A stretch of DNA of 64,000 nucleotides from Gemmataceae bacterium. GTDB taxonomy: Bacteria; Planctomycetota; Planctomycetia; Gemmatales; Gemmataceae. The notes under the pieces were generated by a model. It saw only the letters and a list, made by a program, of their open reading frames with translations, made no database searches and was not told the origin of the DNA. Shown piece by piece: positions 36,777 to 46,739 of the stretch. How positions within the stretch are numbered: position 1 is the stretch's first letter; each line of letters begins with the position of its first letter. Location: contig JANWVV010000020.1 of NCBI GenBank assembly GCA_025055795.1, positions 1 through 64,000 of the forward strand, read 5' to 3'. The position numbers were made by a program, and so were the translations under genes.

Positions 36777-39700
36777 ATGGACAACCCTCTGCCTCAGCCT
36801 ATCCTAAACTTTGCCCGGATGGAACCAAAACCTCCCTTCATCGCCCCGTTTATAAATGATACGGCAGCCGGGTTTCGCGCAGCGGTGATGGAGAGAACCG
36901 AGGCGTCCCCGGACGACCAGTTAACCTCTCCTGCCATAGCCCACAGGGAGATGATGCCAATGCTGATGTCTTCTGACGTGTCGGTTCGACGTACCGCACG
37001 CCTGCCAGAGGATCAAGACCCTCAGGAGACGGCCGAGTGGCTCGAATCAATGGAGGCCGTATTACGCCATAGTGGAGCCGAGCGGGCCCATTACCTGCTG
37101 GAGCAACTGATGGCCCTAGTGGCCCGCCGTACCCGCACCCCCATGATCGGTGCCATTACGACACCCTACGTCAATACTATCCCCGTTGAGGAACAACCGG
37201 CTTTTCCGGGCAATCGCGAGCTGGAGCGTCGGATCAAAAGTATCGTGCGGTGGAATGCCATGGCCATGGTGCTGCGGGCCAACCGCAATACAAACGTCGG
37301 GGGGCACATTTCTACCTTCGCCAGCGCCGCGACACTCTATGAAATCGGTTTTAATCATTTTTTCCGCGGCCGCAGTGAAACTCATCCGGGGGACGTCATT
37401 TTCTTCCAAGGGCATGCTAGCCCCGGAATGTATGCTCGCGCCTACTTGGAGGGCCGCTTGAACGAAACGCACTTGCAAAACTTCCGTCGCGAATTACAAG
37501 CCGGTGGCGGGTTGTCGAGCTATCCCCACCCCTGGCTGATGCCGAATTTCTGGCAGTTTCCGACCGTGAGTATGGGCTTGGGGCCCATCATGTCGATCTA
37601 CCATGCACGTTTTAACCGCTATTTGCGTGACCGCGGCCTGCTCGACACTGATCCTGTTCGCATCTGGGCTTTCTTGGGCGATGGCGAATGCGACGAACCC
37701 GAAACCCTTGGCTGTATCGGCCTGGCAGGCCGGGAACGCCTCGACAATCTCATTTGGGTCATCAACTGCAACCTGCAACGCCTGGATGGACCGGTCCGTG
37801 GCAACGGCAAAATCATCCAGGAACTAGAAGGGATTTTCCGCGGTGCCGGTTGGAATGTCATCAAGGTCATCTGGGGCTCCGATTGGGACCCCCTCCTCCA
37901 AGCGGATCACACAGGAGCTCTGGCTCGCCGCATGATGGAAGTCGTGGATGGAGAATACCAGGAGTACATCGGCCGCGACGTGCGGACGCCAGAGGAAATC
38001 CGCAATAAAGTCGTGCTGAGCGAAGAAGAAGACCTGGAACGCCGGGGGGCATTCATCCGGGAACACTTCTTCAATACCCCCGAACTGAAGGCTCTAGTAG
38101 AGCACCTGCCGAACAGTCGCCTGGCCACTCTCAAGCGGGGTGGCCATGACCCCCTCAAGGTATACGCTGCGTACAAAGCCGCCGTTGAACACAAGGGCCA
38201 GCCCACTGTCATTCTGGTCAAAACTATCAAGGGATATGGCATCCCTGGCACTGGCGGTGCTGGCAAAAACACTACTCACCAGTTGAAAAAACTAGCCGTC
38301 GAAATCGAACGCGAACCTAGTCTGGCACCGGAAGAGATAAGCAAGCGGCAGATGATCGCCGCCCTGCGGCAATTCCGTGACCGGTTTGAACTCCCCTTTA
38401 CGGACGAGCAATTGGGCGAGGTACCTTTTTACCGGCCACCCGAAGACAGCCCTGAAATGAAATACCTGCGTGACCGTCGCAGAGCCTTAGGTGGCTTCCA
38501 GCCCTTCCGCAATACCACCTTTACTCCTAGCCCGCCTCCTGATCCCAAGGCTTTTGAGCCGCTCCTGAAGGGTACCCCGCCGGGTAAGGGACAATCGACC
38601 ACCCTGGCCTGGGTCGTTCTCATGACCCAGATCATGAAAGATCCTAACATCGGTAAATACATTGTGCCGATTGTGCCCGACGAAGGGCAAACTTTCGGCA
38701 TGCCCCCAATGTATAAGGCCTTTGGAATCTACTCCAGTATCGGCCAGTTGTACACACCGGTCGACAAAGGAACGCTGACAGAATACAAGGAATCCACTAC
38801 CGGTCAGATCCTCCAGGAAGGAATCAACGAAGCCGGGGCCATGTGTAGCTTTATTGCCGCAGGTACGGCATACAATACATATGGTGTTAACACCATTCCC
38901 TTCTACATTTACTACTCGATGTTTGGTTTCCAACGTGTAGGAGATCTGATTTGGGCTGCCGCCGACGCCCGGACACGCGGTTTCTTATTGGGAGCTACCG
39001 CCGGCCGGACCACCCTCAACGGCGAGGGGCTCCAGCATCAGGACGGTCATAGCCAACTGGTTGCCACTACTGTCCCCACCTGCCGGGCCTACGACCCTGC
39101 TTTTGCTTACGAACTAGCCATCATCATTGAGGAAGGCATTCATGCCATGTTCATTCGTAATGAAGAATGCTTCTACTACCTGACCCTATATAACGAAAGC
39201 TATGACATGCCTCCCTTGCCCTCGCCAGAGGTGCGTGAGGGAATCATTCGAGGTATCTATCCGTTCCGGACCTTGCGACCGCAAGATGCCAAACATGAGG
39301 TTCAACTGCTAGGTTCAGGCACTATCCTTAATGAGGTGCTCCGGGCCCAAAAAATCCTGGCCGAACAATATCATGTGGCCAGCACCGTCTACAGCGTTAC
39401 TAGCTATCAGATGCTGCGTCGGGAAGCACTCGAGTGTGAACGGTACAACCGTTTACATCCGCTAGCGGAAAAACGGATTCCCTACGTTCGTCAGGTCCTC
39501 GGAGAAACGTCGGGGCCCATCATCGCTGCCAGCGATTACCTGCGGGCCGTGCCCGAACAGATTGCCCCATTCCTGGACGGACGTCTGTTGGTTCTGGGCA
39601 CGGATGGCTTTGGTCGTAGCGATACGCGGAAAGCTTTGCGACGCTTTTTCGAGATTGACGCTGAACATGTGACGGTCGCCGCCCTGCATGCACTAGCTGA

Positions 39701-39788
39701 ACGACGGGATATCGAACGTTCCGTCGTACAACAGGCCATCCAGGCCTTTGGAATTAACGCCGATGGACCGGCTCCATGGACTACATGA
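36777..39788 (+). CDS. aceE: Pyruvate dehydrogenase E1 component, homodimeric type
   Basis: ThDP-dependent E1 that decarboxylates pyruvate and passes the acetyl group to lipoyl-E2. The ThDP motif is GDGECDEPETLG to NGKIIQELEG, the transketolase central block is around MFGFQRVGDLIWAAADARTRGF, and the C-terminus TDGFGRSDTRKALRRFF is typical. The frame is 1003 residues; E. coli AceE has 887 and starts about nine residues before the segment equal to DPQETAEWLESMEAVLRH here (near residue 80). So about 65 N-terminal residues may be extra and a start at 36951-36966 (AGGGAG upstream) is a good alternative. aceF follows after 103 bases, while the E3 (lpd) gene is not in the window. Confidence 0.95.
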   Translation: MDNPLPQPILNFARMEPKPPFIAPFINDTAAGFRAAVMERTEASPDDQLTSPAIAHREMMPMLMSSDVSVRRTARLPEDQDPQETAEWLESMEAVLRHSGAERAHYLLEQLMALVARRTRTPMIGAITTPYVNTIPVEEQPAFPGNRELERRIKSIVRWNAMAMVLRANRNTNVGGHISTFASAATLYEIGFNHFFRGRSETHPGDVIFFQGHASPGMYARAYLEGRLNETHLQNFRRELQAGGGLSSYPHPWLMPNFWQFPTVSMGLGPIMSIYHARFNRYLRDRGLLDTDPVRIWAFLGDGECDEPETLGCIGLAGRERLDNLIWVINCNLQRLDGPVRGNGKIIQELEGIFRGAGWNVIKVIWGSDWDPLLQADHTGALARRMMEVVDGEYQEYIGRDVRTPEEIRNKVVLSEEEDLERRGAFIREHFFNTPELKALVEHLPNSRLATLKRGGHDPLKVYAAYKAAVEHKGQPTVILVKTIKGYGIPGTGGAGKNTTHQLKKLAVEIEREPSLAPEEISKRQMIAALRQFRDRFELPFTDEQLGEVPFYRPPEDSPEMKYLRDRRRALGGFQPFRNTTFTPSPPPDPKAFEPLLKGTPPGKGQSTTLAWVVLMTQIMKDPNIGKYIVPIVPDEGQTFGMPPMYKAFGIYSSIGQLYTPVDKGTLTEYKESTTGQILQEGINEAGAMCSFIAAGTAYNTYGVNTIPFYIYYSMFGFQRVGDLIWAAADARTRGFLLGATAGRTTLNGEGLQHQDGHSQLVATTVPTCRAYDPAFAYELAIIIEEGIHAMFIRNEECFYYLTLYNESYDMPPLPSPEVREGIIRGIYPFRTLRPQDAKHEVQLLGSGTILNEVLRAQKILAEQYHVASTVYSVTSYQMLRREALECERYNRLHPLAEKRIPYVRQVLGETSGPIIAASDYLRAVPEQIAPFLDGRLLVLGTDGFGRSDTRKALRRFFEIDAEHVTVAALHALAERRDIERSVVQQAIQAFGINADGPAPWTT

Positions 39789-39891
39789 TGTCTCTATCGA
39801 CTCCTGATACGCGTCGTCGGTCACCAAGGGTTTGTAACAAAAAACACACTGGAGCACTCAGAACCACCCCAACGGTAACGAGGTCGGCAGT

Positions 39892-41673
39892 ATGGATTTC
39901 CGTCTACCGCCATTAGGAGAAGGAATTGATACGGCTACCGTCACGGCCGTGTTGGTTCGGCCTGGTGAAGTGGTGCAGCCGGGTCAGAATGTGGTGACCG
40001 TAGAGACCGATAAAGCCGCCGTGGAGGTACCCGTCGATGTCGCAGGTGTAGTCGACGCTGTCTTGGTCAAACCCGGCGACAAAATCCCGATCGACACCCC
40101 TATCCTCCGTTTGCGAACTCCGGGAAAATCTCCATCAAGCAATACCTCTGCCACGGCCGCGGTTACTTCTCCGTCCTCAACCCCCTTCAATCGCCAGGAA
40201 AACACTCCGCCAGCGGCTCCGAATAAGGCGTCACCAACAAACGAACATGGTGGCTCTTCATCGTTGTCCCCTACTCCACCCCCCTTTATTCCGGCTGTCG
40301 TTCAAGGATCTGGCCGTTCAGTGGTAACGGAGGTCCTGTTACCCGTACTCGGGGAAGGGATTGAGGCAGCTACAGTGACAGCCGTGCTGGTTCAGCCGGG
40401 CGATGTGGTGCAACCAGGCCAGAATTTATTGACTGTAGAAACAGACAAAGCTGCGGTCGAGGTACCCGCGGACCAGGCAGGCGTGGTGGAAACCGTATTC
40501 GTCAAAGCCGGTGACAAGGTGCCGGTCGGCGGCCGTGTGTTGGCTCTTCGGCCTCTGGGAACTACGCCCAGTTCACCATCTTTAGCAGCAAATGCGCCGG
40601 CTCCGACGACCCCATTAGCGCCTACGGCCAGTCCACCAGTTGCAACCAGGACTGTTGACGGTCAGCAAACCACTTTGGCCAATCACACTACGCCATCTCC
40701 CCCTGTTTCGACGTCGATATCGGCTTGGCGGGGTGGTGATCTCATCCCGGCCAGTCCAGCAACCCGTCGTCTGGCGCGTGAGCTTGGTGTTTCATTATCT
40801 GAAGTGCCACCGAGCGGTCGGGGGGGACGGGTTACCTTGGACGACGTGAAAAACTTCGTCCGCAGCGAACGACAACGGTTCAAACAGATCCAGACCCCAG
40901 CGATCGCCGTTGGCGACGGCAGTGTGGCTAGTGCACCCGGCCTGCCTCCCCTACCGGATTTCAGCAAATATGGACCGATCGACGTTCAGGAAGTCTCCAT
41001 TTTACGCCAGACCATAGCTCGCAATTTATCTTTAGCCTGGCGTACTATTCCGATGGTAACTCAGCATGAGGTGGCCGACATTACGGAATTGGAAGCCGGA
41101 CGTAAACGTGTCCTGGAAACACTCCCCCCCGACAGTCCGAAAATCACAATGACGGTGTTGGCAATCAAGGCCTGTGTCGCCGCCCTTAAAGAGTATCCCC
41201 AATTCAACAGTAGTTATGACAGCACTACCAACCGTCTGATTCTCAAGCGCTATTATCACATCGGGATTGCAGTGGATACCAAAGAGGGGCTAGTTGTTCC
41301 AGTGGTCCGCGATGCCGACAAAAAAAGCATCCGCGAGTTGGCCGCGGAGGTGCAATTGCTGGCGGACAAAGCACGTGGACGCAAACTCAGTCTGGAAGAA
41401 ATGCGTGGCGGCACATTCACCATTTCCAATCTCGGGGGGATCGGTGGCACGGCTTTCACCCCAATTGTCAACTATCCCGAGGTTGCGATCCTCGGCATGT
41501 CCCGCTCTCATTGGCAACCCGTGGTACGGGAAGGACAGATTGTACCGCGGCTGCTTCTGCCCCTGAGTCTTACTTACGATCATCGTGTTATCGATGGCGC
41601 TGACGGCTGCCGCTTTCTGGTCCGTGTCGCTCAGCTCCTTAGTGACCCCCTTCGCCTTTTATTCCAAACCTGA
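39892..41673 (+). CDS. aceF: Dihydrolipoamide acetyltransferase (E2 of pyruvate dehydrogenase)
   Basis: 593 residues. It forms the core of the complex and moves acetyl groups from lipoyl to CoA. Two lipoyl domains carry the modified lysines Lys41 and Lys186, each in ETDKAAVEVP. They are separated and followed by long Pro/Ser/Thr-rich flexible linkers. A peripheral-subunit-binding domain sits at about 286-322 (ASPATRRLARELGVSLSEV), and the catalytic domain ends with His564 and Asp568 in DHRVIDG. The two lipoyl domains share near-identical blocks, pointing to an internal duplication. It lies just downstream of aceE in the same orientation, so the two are likely co-transcribed. Confidence 0.97.
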   Translation: MDFRLPPLGEGIDTATVTAVLVRPGEVVQPGQNVVTVETDKAAVEVPVDVAGVVDAVLVKPGDKIPIDTPILRLRTPGKSPSSNTSATAAVTSPSSTPFNRQENTPPAAPNKASPTNEHGGSSSLSPTPPPFIPAVVQGSGRSVVTEVLLPVLGEGIEAATVTAVLVQPGDVVQPGQNLLTVETDKAAVEVPADQAGVVETVFVKAGDKVPVGGRVLALRPLGTTPSSPSLAANAPAPTTPLAPTASPPVATRTVDGQQTTLANHTTPSPPVSTSISAWRGGDLIPASPATRRLARELGVSLSEVPPSGRGGRVTLDDVKNFVRSERQRFKQIQTPAIAVGDGSVASAPGLPPLPDFSKYGPIDVQEVSILRQTIARNLSLAWRTIPMVTQHEVADITELEAGRKRVLETLPPDSPKITMTVLAIKACVAALKEYPQFNSSYDSTTNRLILKRYYHIGIAVDTKEGLVVPVVRDADKKSIRELAAEVQLLADKARGRKLSLEEMRGGTFTISNLGGIGGTAFTPIVNYPEVAILGMSRSHWQPVVREGQIVPRLLLPLSLTYDHRVIDGADGCRFLVRVAQLLSDPLRLLFQT

Positions 41674-41946
41674 CCAAACCTTTAAGCCCTACTGGACTTG
41701 CTTCATATCCGCCATCTATCAGCTATTACAATTCCACCTGACAGCGAGACTGATTGTTTGCCGTTGACGAATATAAGGGCCTTTACGGAGTTGACGGCGT
41801 CGATTAACCCCACAACGCGCAACAGGACCGCTCATCTGAGTAGCCAATCGTATCCGCTGGACGATAACTGCACAGAACGATTGAACCACAAAGTTTCTAC
41901 TGGGATAATTGCAGAAAATTTTTGTTAAACCAAGGAAGGTGTACCC

Positions 41947-43689
41947 ATGCGTTGGCCCAAAAAGTGGAAGTGGGTAATTGCCACATTATCGGGGGCATTA
42001 GGCTGCCTCAACAACGTAAATGCAAAAGATGAAGCACCACCTCCGGTGCTCGAGCTTGTAAAGGATCAGAATATTAGTACGCCCCAAGGAGCCCCAGTAA
42101 CTGCCCTTACAGAAAAGTTGACCTCTAGCGGTCCAGCCAACGTTGCTCCTGCGGCTGATTCCGGACCCCCTGGTGAGAGCGGCAGTTTGCCTACGTGTCA
42201 AAATCCATGTGCGTTCGATTTTTCTCGGGTACCACCCATTCACCAACTGCCTCGGCCGGCAATGTTTCCGATCACACCGGCTGGCCCGGGCTACTACAGC
42301 CTACTCGATGCTTTACGTGGAGATTGGCGTGAAAAGCCACCCCAATATGGTTATCCACGCTTTGTTCTGATGTTCAATTCCTTATTCGACGCCGATTGGC
42401 GGTACCTGGAAAACCCCGAAGCTTATGCCCAAGCCGATGCGCTGGATCGACTCAAACGAATCCACCTTGGCGAAAACTGGCTTCTGAACGTCGGCGGAGC
42501 CAGTTGGGTCCGCTATTTTCATGAGCAAAATAGTCGACTCAGTGGCCGGTATAATGACTACTCACAGGTTCGGGCTCGCATCTACGGCGATTTGTGGTAC
42601 CAAGACATCTTCCGTGTTTACGTAGAGGGAATTTACGCGGATACCTACGGTGCCAATCTGCCCCTACTTCCCGTCGATGCCACACGCTTTGACTTCCTGA
42701 ACTTATTTGCTGATGTGAAATTAGGCGAAATAGCCAATGAGGGGGTTTATCTACGTGTTGGACGGCAGGAACTCCTGTTTGGCTCGCAGCGTTTGGTGTC
42801 GCCTTTGGAATGGGCTAATACCCGACGGACTTTCCAAGGAGTACGCCTCTATCGTATTGGCGAAAAATGGGACGTCGATTTATTCTGGGTACAACCCGTC
42901 ATTCCCAACCGGACAGCACTGGACTCCATTGACAACAATCAGAATTTTGTCGGTGCCTGGGCTACCTACAAACCCAAAAAGGGCACCTATGTAGATTTCT
43001 ACTACCTGATGCTGGACAACACTAATCGGGTCAATCAATTGGGGATCGACCGTGCTCCCGTGACATTACACACCTTTGGTTCCCGCTTTGCGGGCGATAT
43101 CGAAGAGCGCATTTTGTACGATTTTGAAGGTGCCATGCAGTTGGGGAGGCGTGGCAGTGCCGATGTCGTAGCCGGCATGGCAGCAGCAGGTTTAGGCTAC
43201 CACTTTGCGGAACTACCCTGGAATCCGACCCTGTGGGCCTATTATGAGTTCGGCAGTGGTGATCGCAATCCCAATACTGGCAACTTTACTACCTTCAATC
43301 AGTTGTTTCCCTTTGGACATTACTACATGGGATGGGCGGACATCATTGGTCGACAAAACATCCATGACTTTTATCTCTCCTTGCATCTGTATCCCACCAA
43401 TTGGATTACACTATGGTTTCAGTACCATAACTTCTGGCTTGCCAGCCGCCGGGATGCACTTTACAACGTGGCAGGCAACGCAGTCCGACGCGATCCAACT
43501 GGGGCCGCCGGCAGCTATGTAGGCAACGAACTGGACATCATAGTTAATTTCCATCTCACTAAACGGAGCGATCTTCTGGTGGCCTACGCTTATTTGTTCT
43601 CAGGAGACTTCCTACGCAACACTCAGCCACCCGGAAGTGGCGGAGCCGATGCCGCCAGCTTCTACTTGATCTTCAACACGCGCTGGTAG
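41947..43689 (+). CDS. Alginate-export family outer-membrane porin
   Basis: 580 residues. MRWPKKWKWVIATLSGALGC begins a signal peptide, then a Pro/Ala-rich linker of about 70 residues. From about residue 100 the sequence has beta-barrel character: alternating aromatic and polar residues, Tyr/Trp/Asn-rich turns and a C-terminal aromatic strand ending IFNTRW. It resembles the Alginate_exp family, which in planctomycetes is often annotated for barrels of unknown cargo. RVYVEGIYADTYGANL and RVGRQELLFGSQRLVSPLEW are family-like stretches. It ends opposite the nitrate operon. Because alginate genes are absent and the nitrate transporter adjoins, a porin role in nitrate or other anion uptake is possible; this is inference. 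Confidence 0.75.
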   Translation: MRWPKKWKWVIATLSGALGCLNNVNAKDEAPPPVLELVKDQNISTPQGAPVTALTEKLTSSGPANVAPAADSGPPGESGSLPTCQNPCAFDFSRVPPIHQLPRPAMFPITPAGPGYYSLLDALRGDWREKPPQYGYPRFVLMFNSLFDADWRYLENPEAYAQADALDRLKRIHLGENWLLNVGGASWVRYFHEQNSRLSGRYNDYSQVRARIYGDLWYQDIFRVYVEGIYADTYGANLPLLPVDATRFDFLNLFADVKLGEIANEGVYLRVGRQELLFGSQRLVSPLEWANTRRTFQGVRLYRIGEKWDVDLFWVQPVIPNRTALDSIDNNQNFVGAWATYKPKKGTYVDFYYLMLDNTNRVNQLGIDRAPVTLHTFGSRFAGDIEERILYDFEGAMQLGRRGSADVVAGMAAAGLGYHFAELPWNPTLWAYYEFGSGDRNPNTGNFTTFNQLFPFGHYYMGWADIIGRQNIHDFYLSLHLYPTNWITLWFQYHNFWLASRRDALYNVAGNAVRRDPTGAAGSYVGNELDIIVNFHLTKRSDLLVAYAYLFSGDFLRNTQPPGSGGADAASFYLIFNTRW

Positions 43690-43728
43690 TACATATCGTG
43701 CTGGCTTGTTGATAACACCATAGAGGTT

Positions 43729-43746
43729 TGGGGCAGATGTGCCCCA
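43729..43746. terminator. Hairpin between convergent porin and narK genes
   Basis: TGGGGCA at 43729-43735 and TGCCCCA at 43740-43746 form a perfect seven-bp stem with the loop GATG. It lies between two genes that end toward each other, so it may stop transcription in both directions. No clear T-run follows, so factor-independent termination is uncertain. Confidence 0.4.
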
Positions 43747-43909
43747 CCACGTTTGAAGGTAGGAGTTAATCTTATGGTGCTTCTGACGGAAACAAAATCT
43801 GCATAACACCCCGTTGCATCGACTATCGATTATTTAGATGAAATGAGCCTGAGGTTGATGACCCTGAGGGCCTGCTGCTAAGGAGTAAATCATCCATAAC
43901 TATTACGGA

Positions 43910-45214
43910 TCAGGATGATGTGACAGTAGTGAGCAGTGAATTCTTTGGAGCTGCTAGACCTTCAGAAATAAGCCGTTCACTTTTTTTCATTTGAACAACC
44001 ACCCAATGTAGCCAACCAAGGCTGATGATCGTAAGTAGTAAAAGGGCCAAAAAGGCTGCTTGGGGAGAATTCAGGAGACGCCCTAGTACTCCGAACAAGG
44101 GAGGCAATATAAACCCTCCCAAGGCACCAAGCATACCGACCATGCCACCGACGGCTCCGACATCATTTGGAAAGTAATTGGGGATGTATTTGTAAACTGA
44201 CCCCTTCCCAATACCCATCGCACAACCTACTAAGAACATAAACAAGGTAAAGCCCACATGACCCAACTGACACCACTCACTTGGTAAGCAAATAACGGTC
44301 AGGGCTCCACTCATAACAAGAAAGACGCCATATGTTACACACCGGGGACCATAGCGATCAGACAACCACCCGCCGAGTGGTCGCAGCAAACTAGCCGGGA
44401 AGATAAAAACAGCGGTCAGATAACCGGCTGCCGCTAGTGTCACGCCATAAACACTGACGTAGTAGTGAGGTAAGTAAGCGGCCAAAGCCACATAGGCACC
44501 GAAGACAACCACGTAATACAGACTAAATCGCCAGACACGGACATAACGTAATGGAGCGAAAATCTCGCACACTGGACGTCCGTGACTAGGACAACGATCC
44601 GGTCGTGGACTGGCAAACCACACCACAACGGCGGTGGCTAGTAGCAGCCCAGCATAAACGAGCGGTATAAAACGCCAGCCCCCCGGAATTGCACCTCCAG
44701 CAAAGCCCGCTGTTGGTAAGGCGGCTAGCAAGGGTGGGGCCAAAAATTTCGTTAAGGAGGCCCCCACGTTCCCTGCTCCGAAAATCCCCAAGGCTGTTCC
44801 CTTGGAACTGTTAGGAAACCAGGCCGAATTCCATGAGATACCAACAGTGAAGGCATTGCCGGCCAGTCCAAACAAAGCTCCACAGATGAGCAATTCTGTA
44901 TAACTGCTGGAGTAGCTGACCCACAAAGCTGGGATTGAAGTGAAAACCAGCAAGGCAGTCATTAGTCGGCAACCACCATATTTGTCCGCCAGGATGCCAA
45001 AAAACAGACGAGGTAACGCCCCCGCTAGAATAGCAACAGCTAGCAACCACTCCATTTGGCTAGGAGATAACGACCACTCCTCGCGGATTTTCACGCTGAG
45101 GACACCGTACATCAACCAGACTGCAAACAGCAAGGTGAAAGACCAAGTCGATAACCACAAAACTCGTCGCCGCGGGCCAGACGGCTCAACCATAACATGG
45201 GCAGTGTCGGACAT
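43910..45214 (-). CDS. narK: Nitrate/nitrite transporter, NarK/NNP family
   Basis: About 434 residues from ATG 45214, which has an AAAGGAGC site upstream; the frame runs 22 codons further to 45280 without such a site. It has 12 membrane helices. The nitrate-signature segments are in helix 5 (LFGLAGNAFTVGISWNSAWF followed by SSKGTALGIFGAGNVGAS) and helix 11 (GKGSVYKYIPNYFPNDVG). It imports nitrate for the assimilation enzymes coded just upstream. It is the last gene of the minus-strand nitrate run, 85 bases after the FAD subunit gene. Confidence 0.95.
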   Translation of the reverse strand: MSDTAHVMVEPSGPRRRVLWLSTWSFTLLFAVWLMYGVLSVKIREEWSLSPSQMEWLLAVAILAGALPRLFFGILADKYGGCRLMTALLVFTSIPALWVSYSSSYTELLICGALFGLAGNAFTVGISWNSAWFPNSSKGTALGIFGAGNVGASLTKFLAPPLLAALPTAGFAGGAIPGGWRFIPLVYAGLLLATAVVVWFASPRPDRCPSHGRPVCEIFAPLRYVRVWRFSLYYVVVFGAYVALAAYLPHYYVSVYGVTLAAAGYLTAVFIFPASLLRPLGGWLSDRYGPRCVTYGVFLVMSGALTVICLPSEWCQLGHVGFTLFMFLVGCAMGIGKGSVYKYIPNYFPNDVGAVGGMVGMLGALGGFILPPLFGVLGRLLNSPQAAFLALLLLTIISLGWLHWVVVQMKKSERLISEGLAAPKNSLLTTVTSS

Positions 45215-45299
45215 AGAAGCTCCTTTCGCACCGTACGACCATGAGCACGGGGAGAGGAGGAAATGCGATGGAGAGGACAAAGGTTGTCGAAACTATGAA

Positions 45300-46739
45300 T
45301 TAACTGGTCATTTCGGCAGTCGGCATCGAGCGCAATAACAAGTGGGTGAGTCGTCCACGGCAACCGCCACAACCGGTCCCAGCTCCTGTGCGGCTGCTCA
45401 GTTCCGCTAGCGTATGACACCCTTGACGGATTGCCTGCTGCACTTGTTGCTGACTTAACTGATAGCAATGGCAGATCACTTCCTCGTCCTCTTCCAAGCC
45501 TCCACGATAGGGAGAAGCCAATAAGTCCAGTCGATTGTGAGGCAATAAGTCACCACGAATCAAACGCCGGGACAAACTGGCCGCAGCAGTTGTATCTCCC
45601 ACCAGAATGGCACCTGCTAATCGTCCGTGGCGTACGATCAATTTGCAATAGATACGCCGCTGCGGTTGCAACACCTGGAGCACTTCGTCTCGTTCATCGC
45701 ACGGTTCGATAATCCCCATACTAGCCACGTCCACTCCAGCTACTTTCAAGCGGGTATAGACTGACGAACCGGAGTAGCGAGCTTGGGGCCGTACCCCGCA
45801 CAGAACATCGGCCAGCACACTGCATTGCTCGTATATAGGCGCAACTATGCCGTAAACGATGCCGCGGTGTTCAGCACATTCGCCAACTGCATAGATATGT
45901 GGATCGCTTGTGCGTAGCTGATCATCGACGACTATCCCGTGGCGGACCGTCAATCCCGCTTGAACAGCAAGTTCGATACGGGGAGAGACCCCGCAAGCCA
46001 AAACAACCAGATCTGCTGGTAAGGTCGTGCCATCACTCAACACAACTCCATCCACGGCTTTGCCGGTACACGACGTTAACCGGACGGCATGGATCCCGAT
46101 CCGGAAGCTCAGTCCCATTTGTTCCAGGATTTGCTGCAACAAGCGAGCAGCAGTAGCATCCAATTGACGGTTCATTAGCCACGGAGCAGCTTGGACCACT
46201 GTCACCAGCATCCGACGTTCTGTCAGGGTTTTGGCAACCTCAAGACCGAGTAGCCCACCCCCCAGCACAACGACTCGGCGGCCAGGCTCTATCCACGGAC
46301 GCAACCGTTCGCAATCCTGAACGGTGCGATAGGGTACTACTCCTTGGCACCAGGAACCATCATCCAGCTGCAACCCGGCTAGCGGGGGAATAAGCGGTCG
46401 ACTACCCGTAGCCAACACGGCCACATCGAAAGGACAGGTAAGTCCTTGATTAGTAACCACTTGGCGTTTGTCCCTGTCCACTGCGGTGACCACAGTCGGA
46501 AGGAAATCAATCCCATGCTCTGCATACCAGCGCGGAGGTTTGATCACAATGTCTTCGAGGGTGCCTCCCGTAAGCAATCGATGCAAAAGGATTCTGTTGT
46601 AGCTACCTTGAGGCTCCTCAGCAAAAACCGTTATTCGAAACTGACGGAGGCCGTCACGGCGGAGCAACTCGTCGAGAAGACGAGCGGTAGCCATTCCGTT
46701 ACCTACAATAACCAACCGCGTAGGTCTGGTTCCACTCAT
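45300..46739 (-). CDS. nasB: Nitrate reductase electron-transfer subunit, FAD and BFD domains
   Basis: 479 residues. A pyridine-nucleotide-disulfide-type FAD/NAD(P) module starts with RLVIVGNGMATARLLDELL and includes the NAD motif VVLGGGLLGLEVAKTL. A C-terminal BFD-like [2Fe-2S] domain follows with CHC near residue 427 and TGCGGC at about 457-462. This layout matches the small subunit of the Bacillus-type assimilatory nitrate reductase (NasB), which takes electrons from NAD(P)H to the molybdenum subunit. Its start overlaps the end of the catalytic subunit gene by four bases (ATGA), which supports a complex made in equal amounts. It is homologous to the N-terminal half of NirB coded four genes upstream. 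Confidence 0.88.
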   Translation of the reverse strand: MSGTRPTRLVIVGNGMATARLLDELLRRDGLRQFRITVFAEEPQGSYNRILLHRLLTGGTLEDIVIKPPRWYAEHGIDFLPTVVTAVDRDKRQVVTNQGLTCPFDVAVLATGSRPLIPPLAGLQLDDGSWCQGVVPYRTVQDCERLRPWIEPGRRVVVLGGGLLGLEVAKTLTERRMLVTVVQAAPWLMNRQLDATAARLLQQILEQMGLSFRIGIHAVRLTSCTGKAVDGVVLSDGTTLPADLVVLACGVSPRIELAVQAGLTVRHGIVVDDQLRTSDPHIYAVGECAEHRGIVYGIVAPIYEQCSVLADVLCGVRPQARYSGSSVYTRLKVAGVDVASMGIIEPCDERDEVLQVLQPQRRIYCKLIVRHGRLAGAILVGDTTAAASLSRRLIRGDLLPHNRLDLLASPYRGGLEEDEEVICHCYQLSQQQVQQAIRQGCHTLAELSSRTGAGTGCGGCRGRLTHLLLRSMPTAEMTS

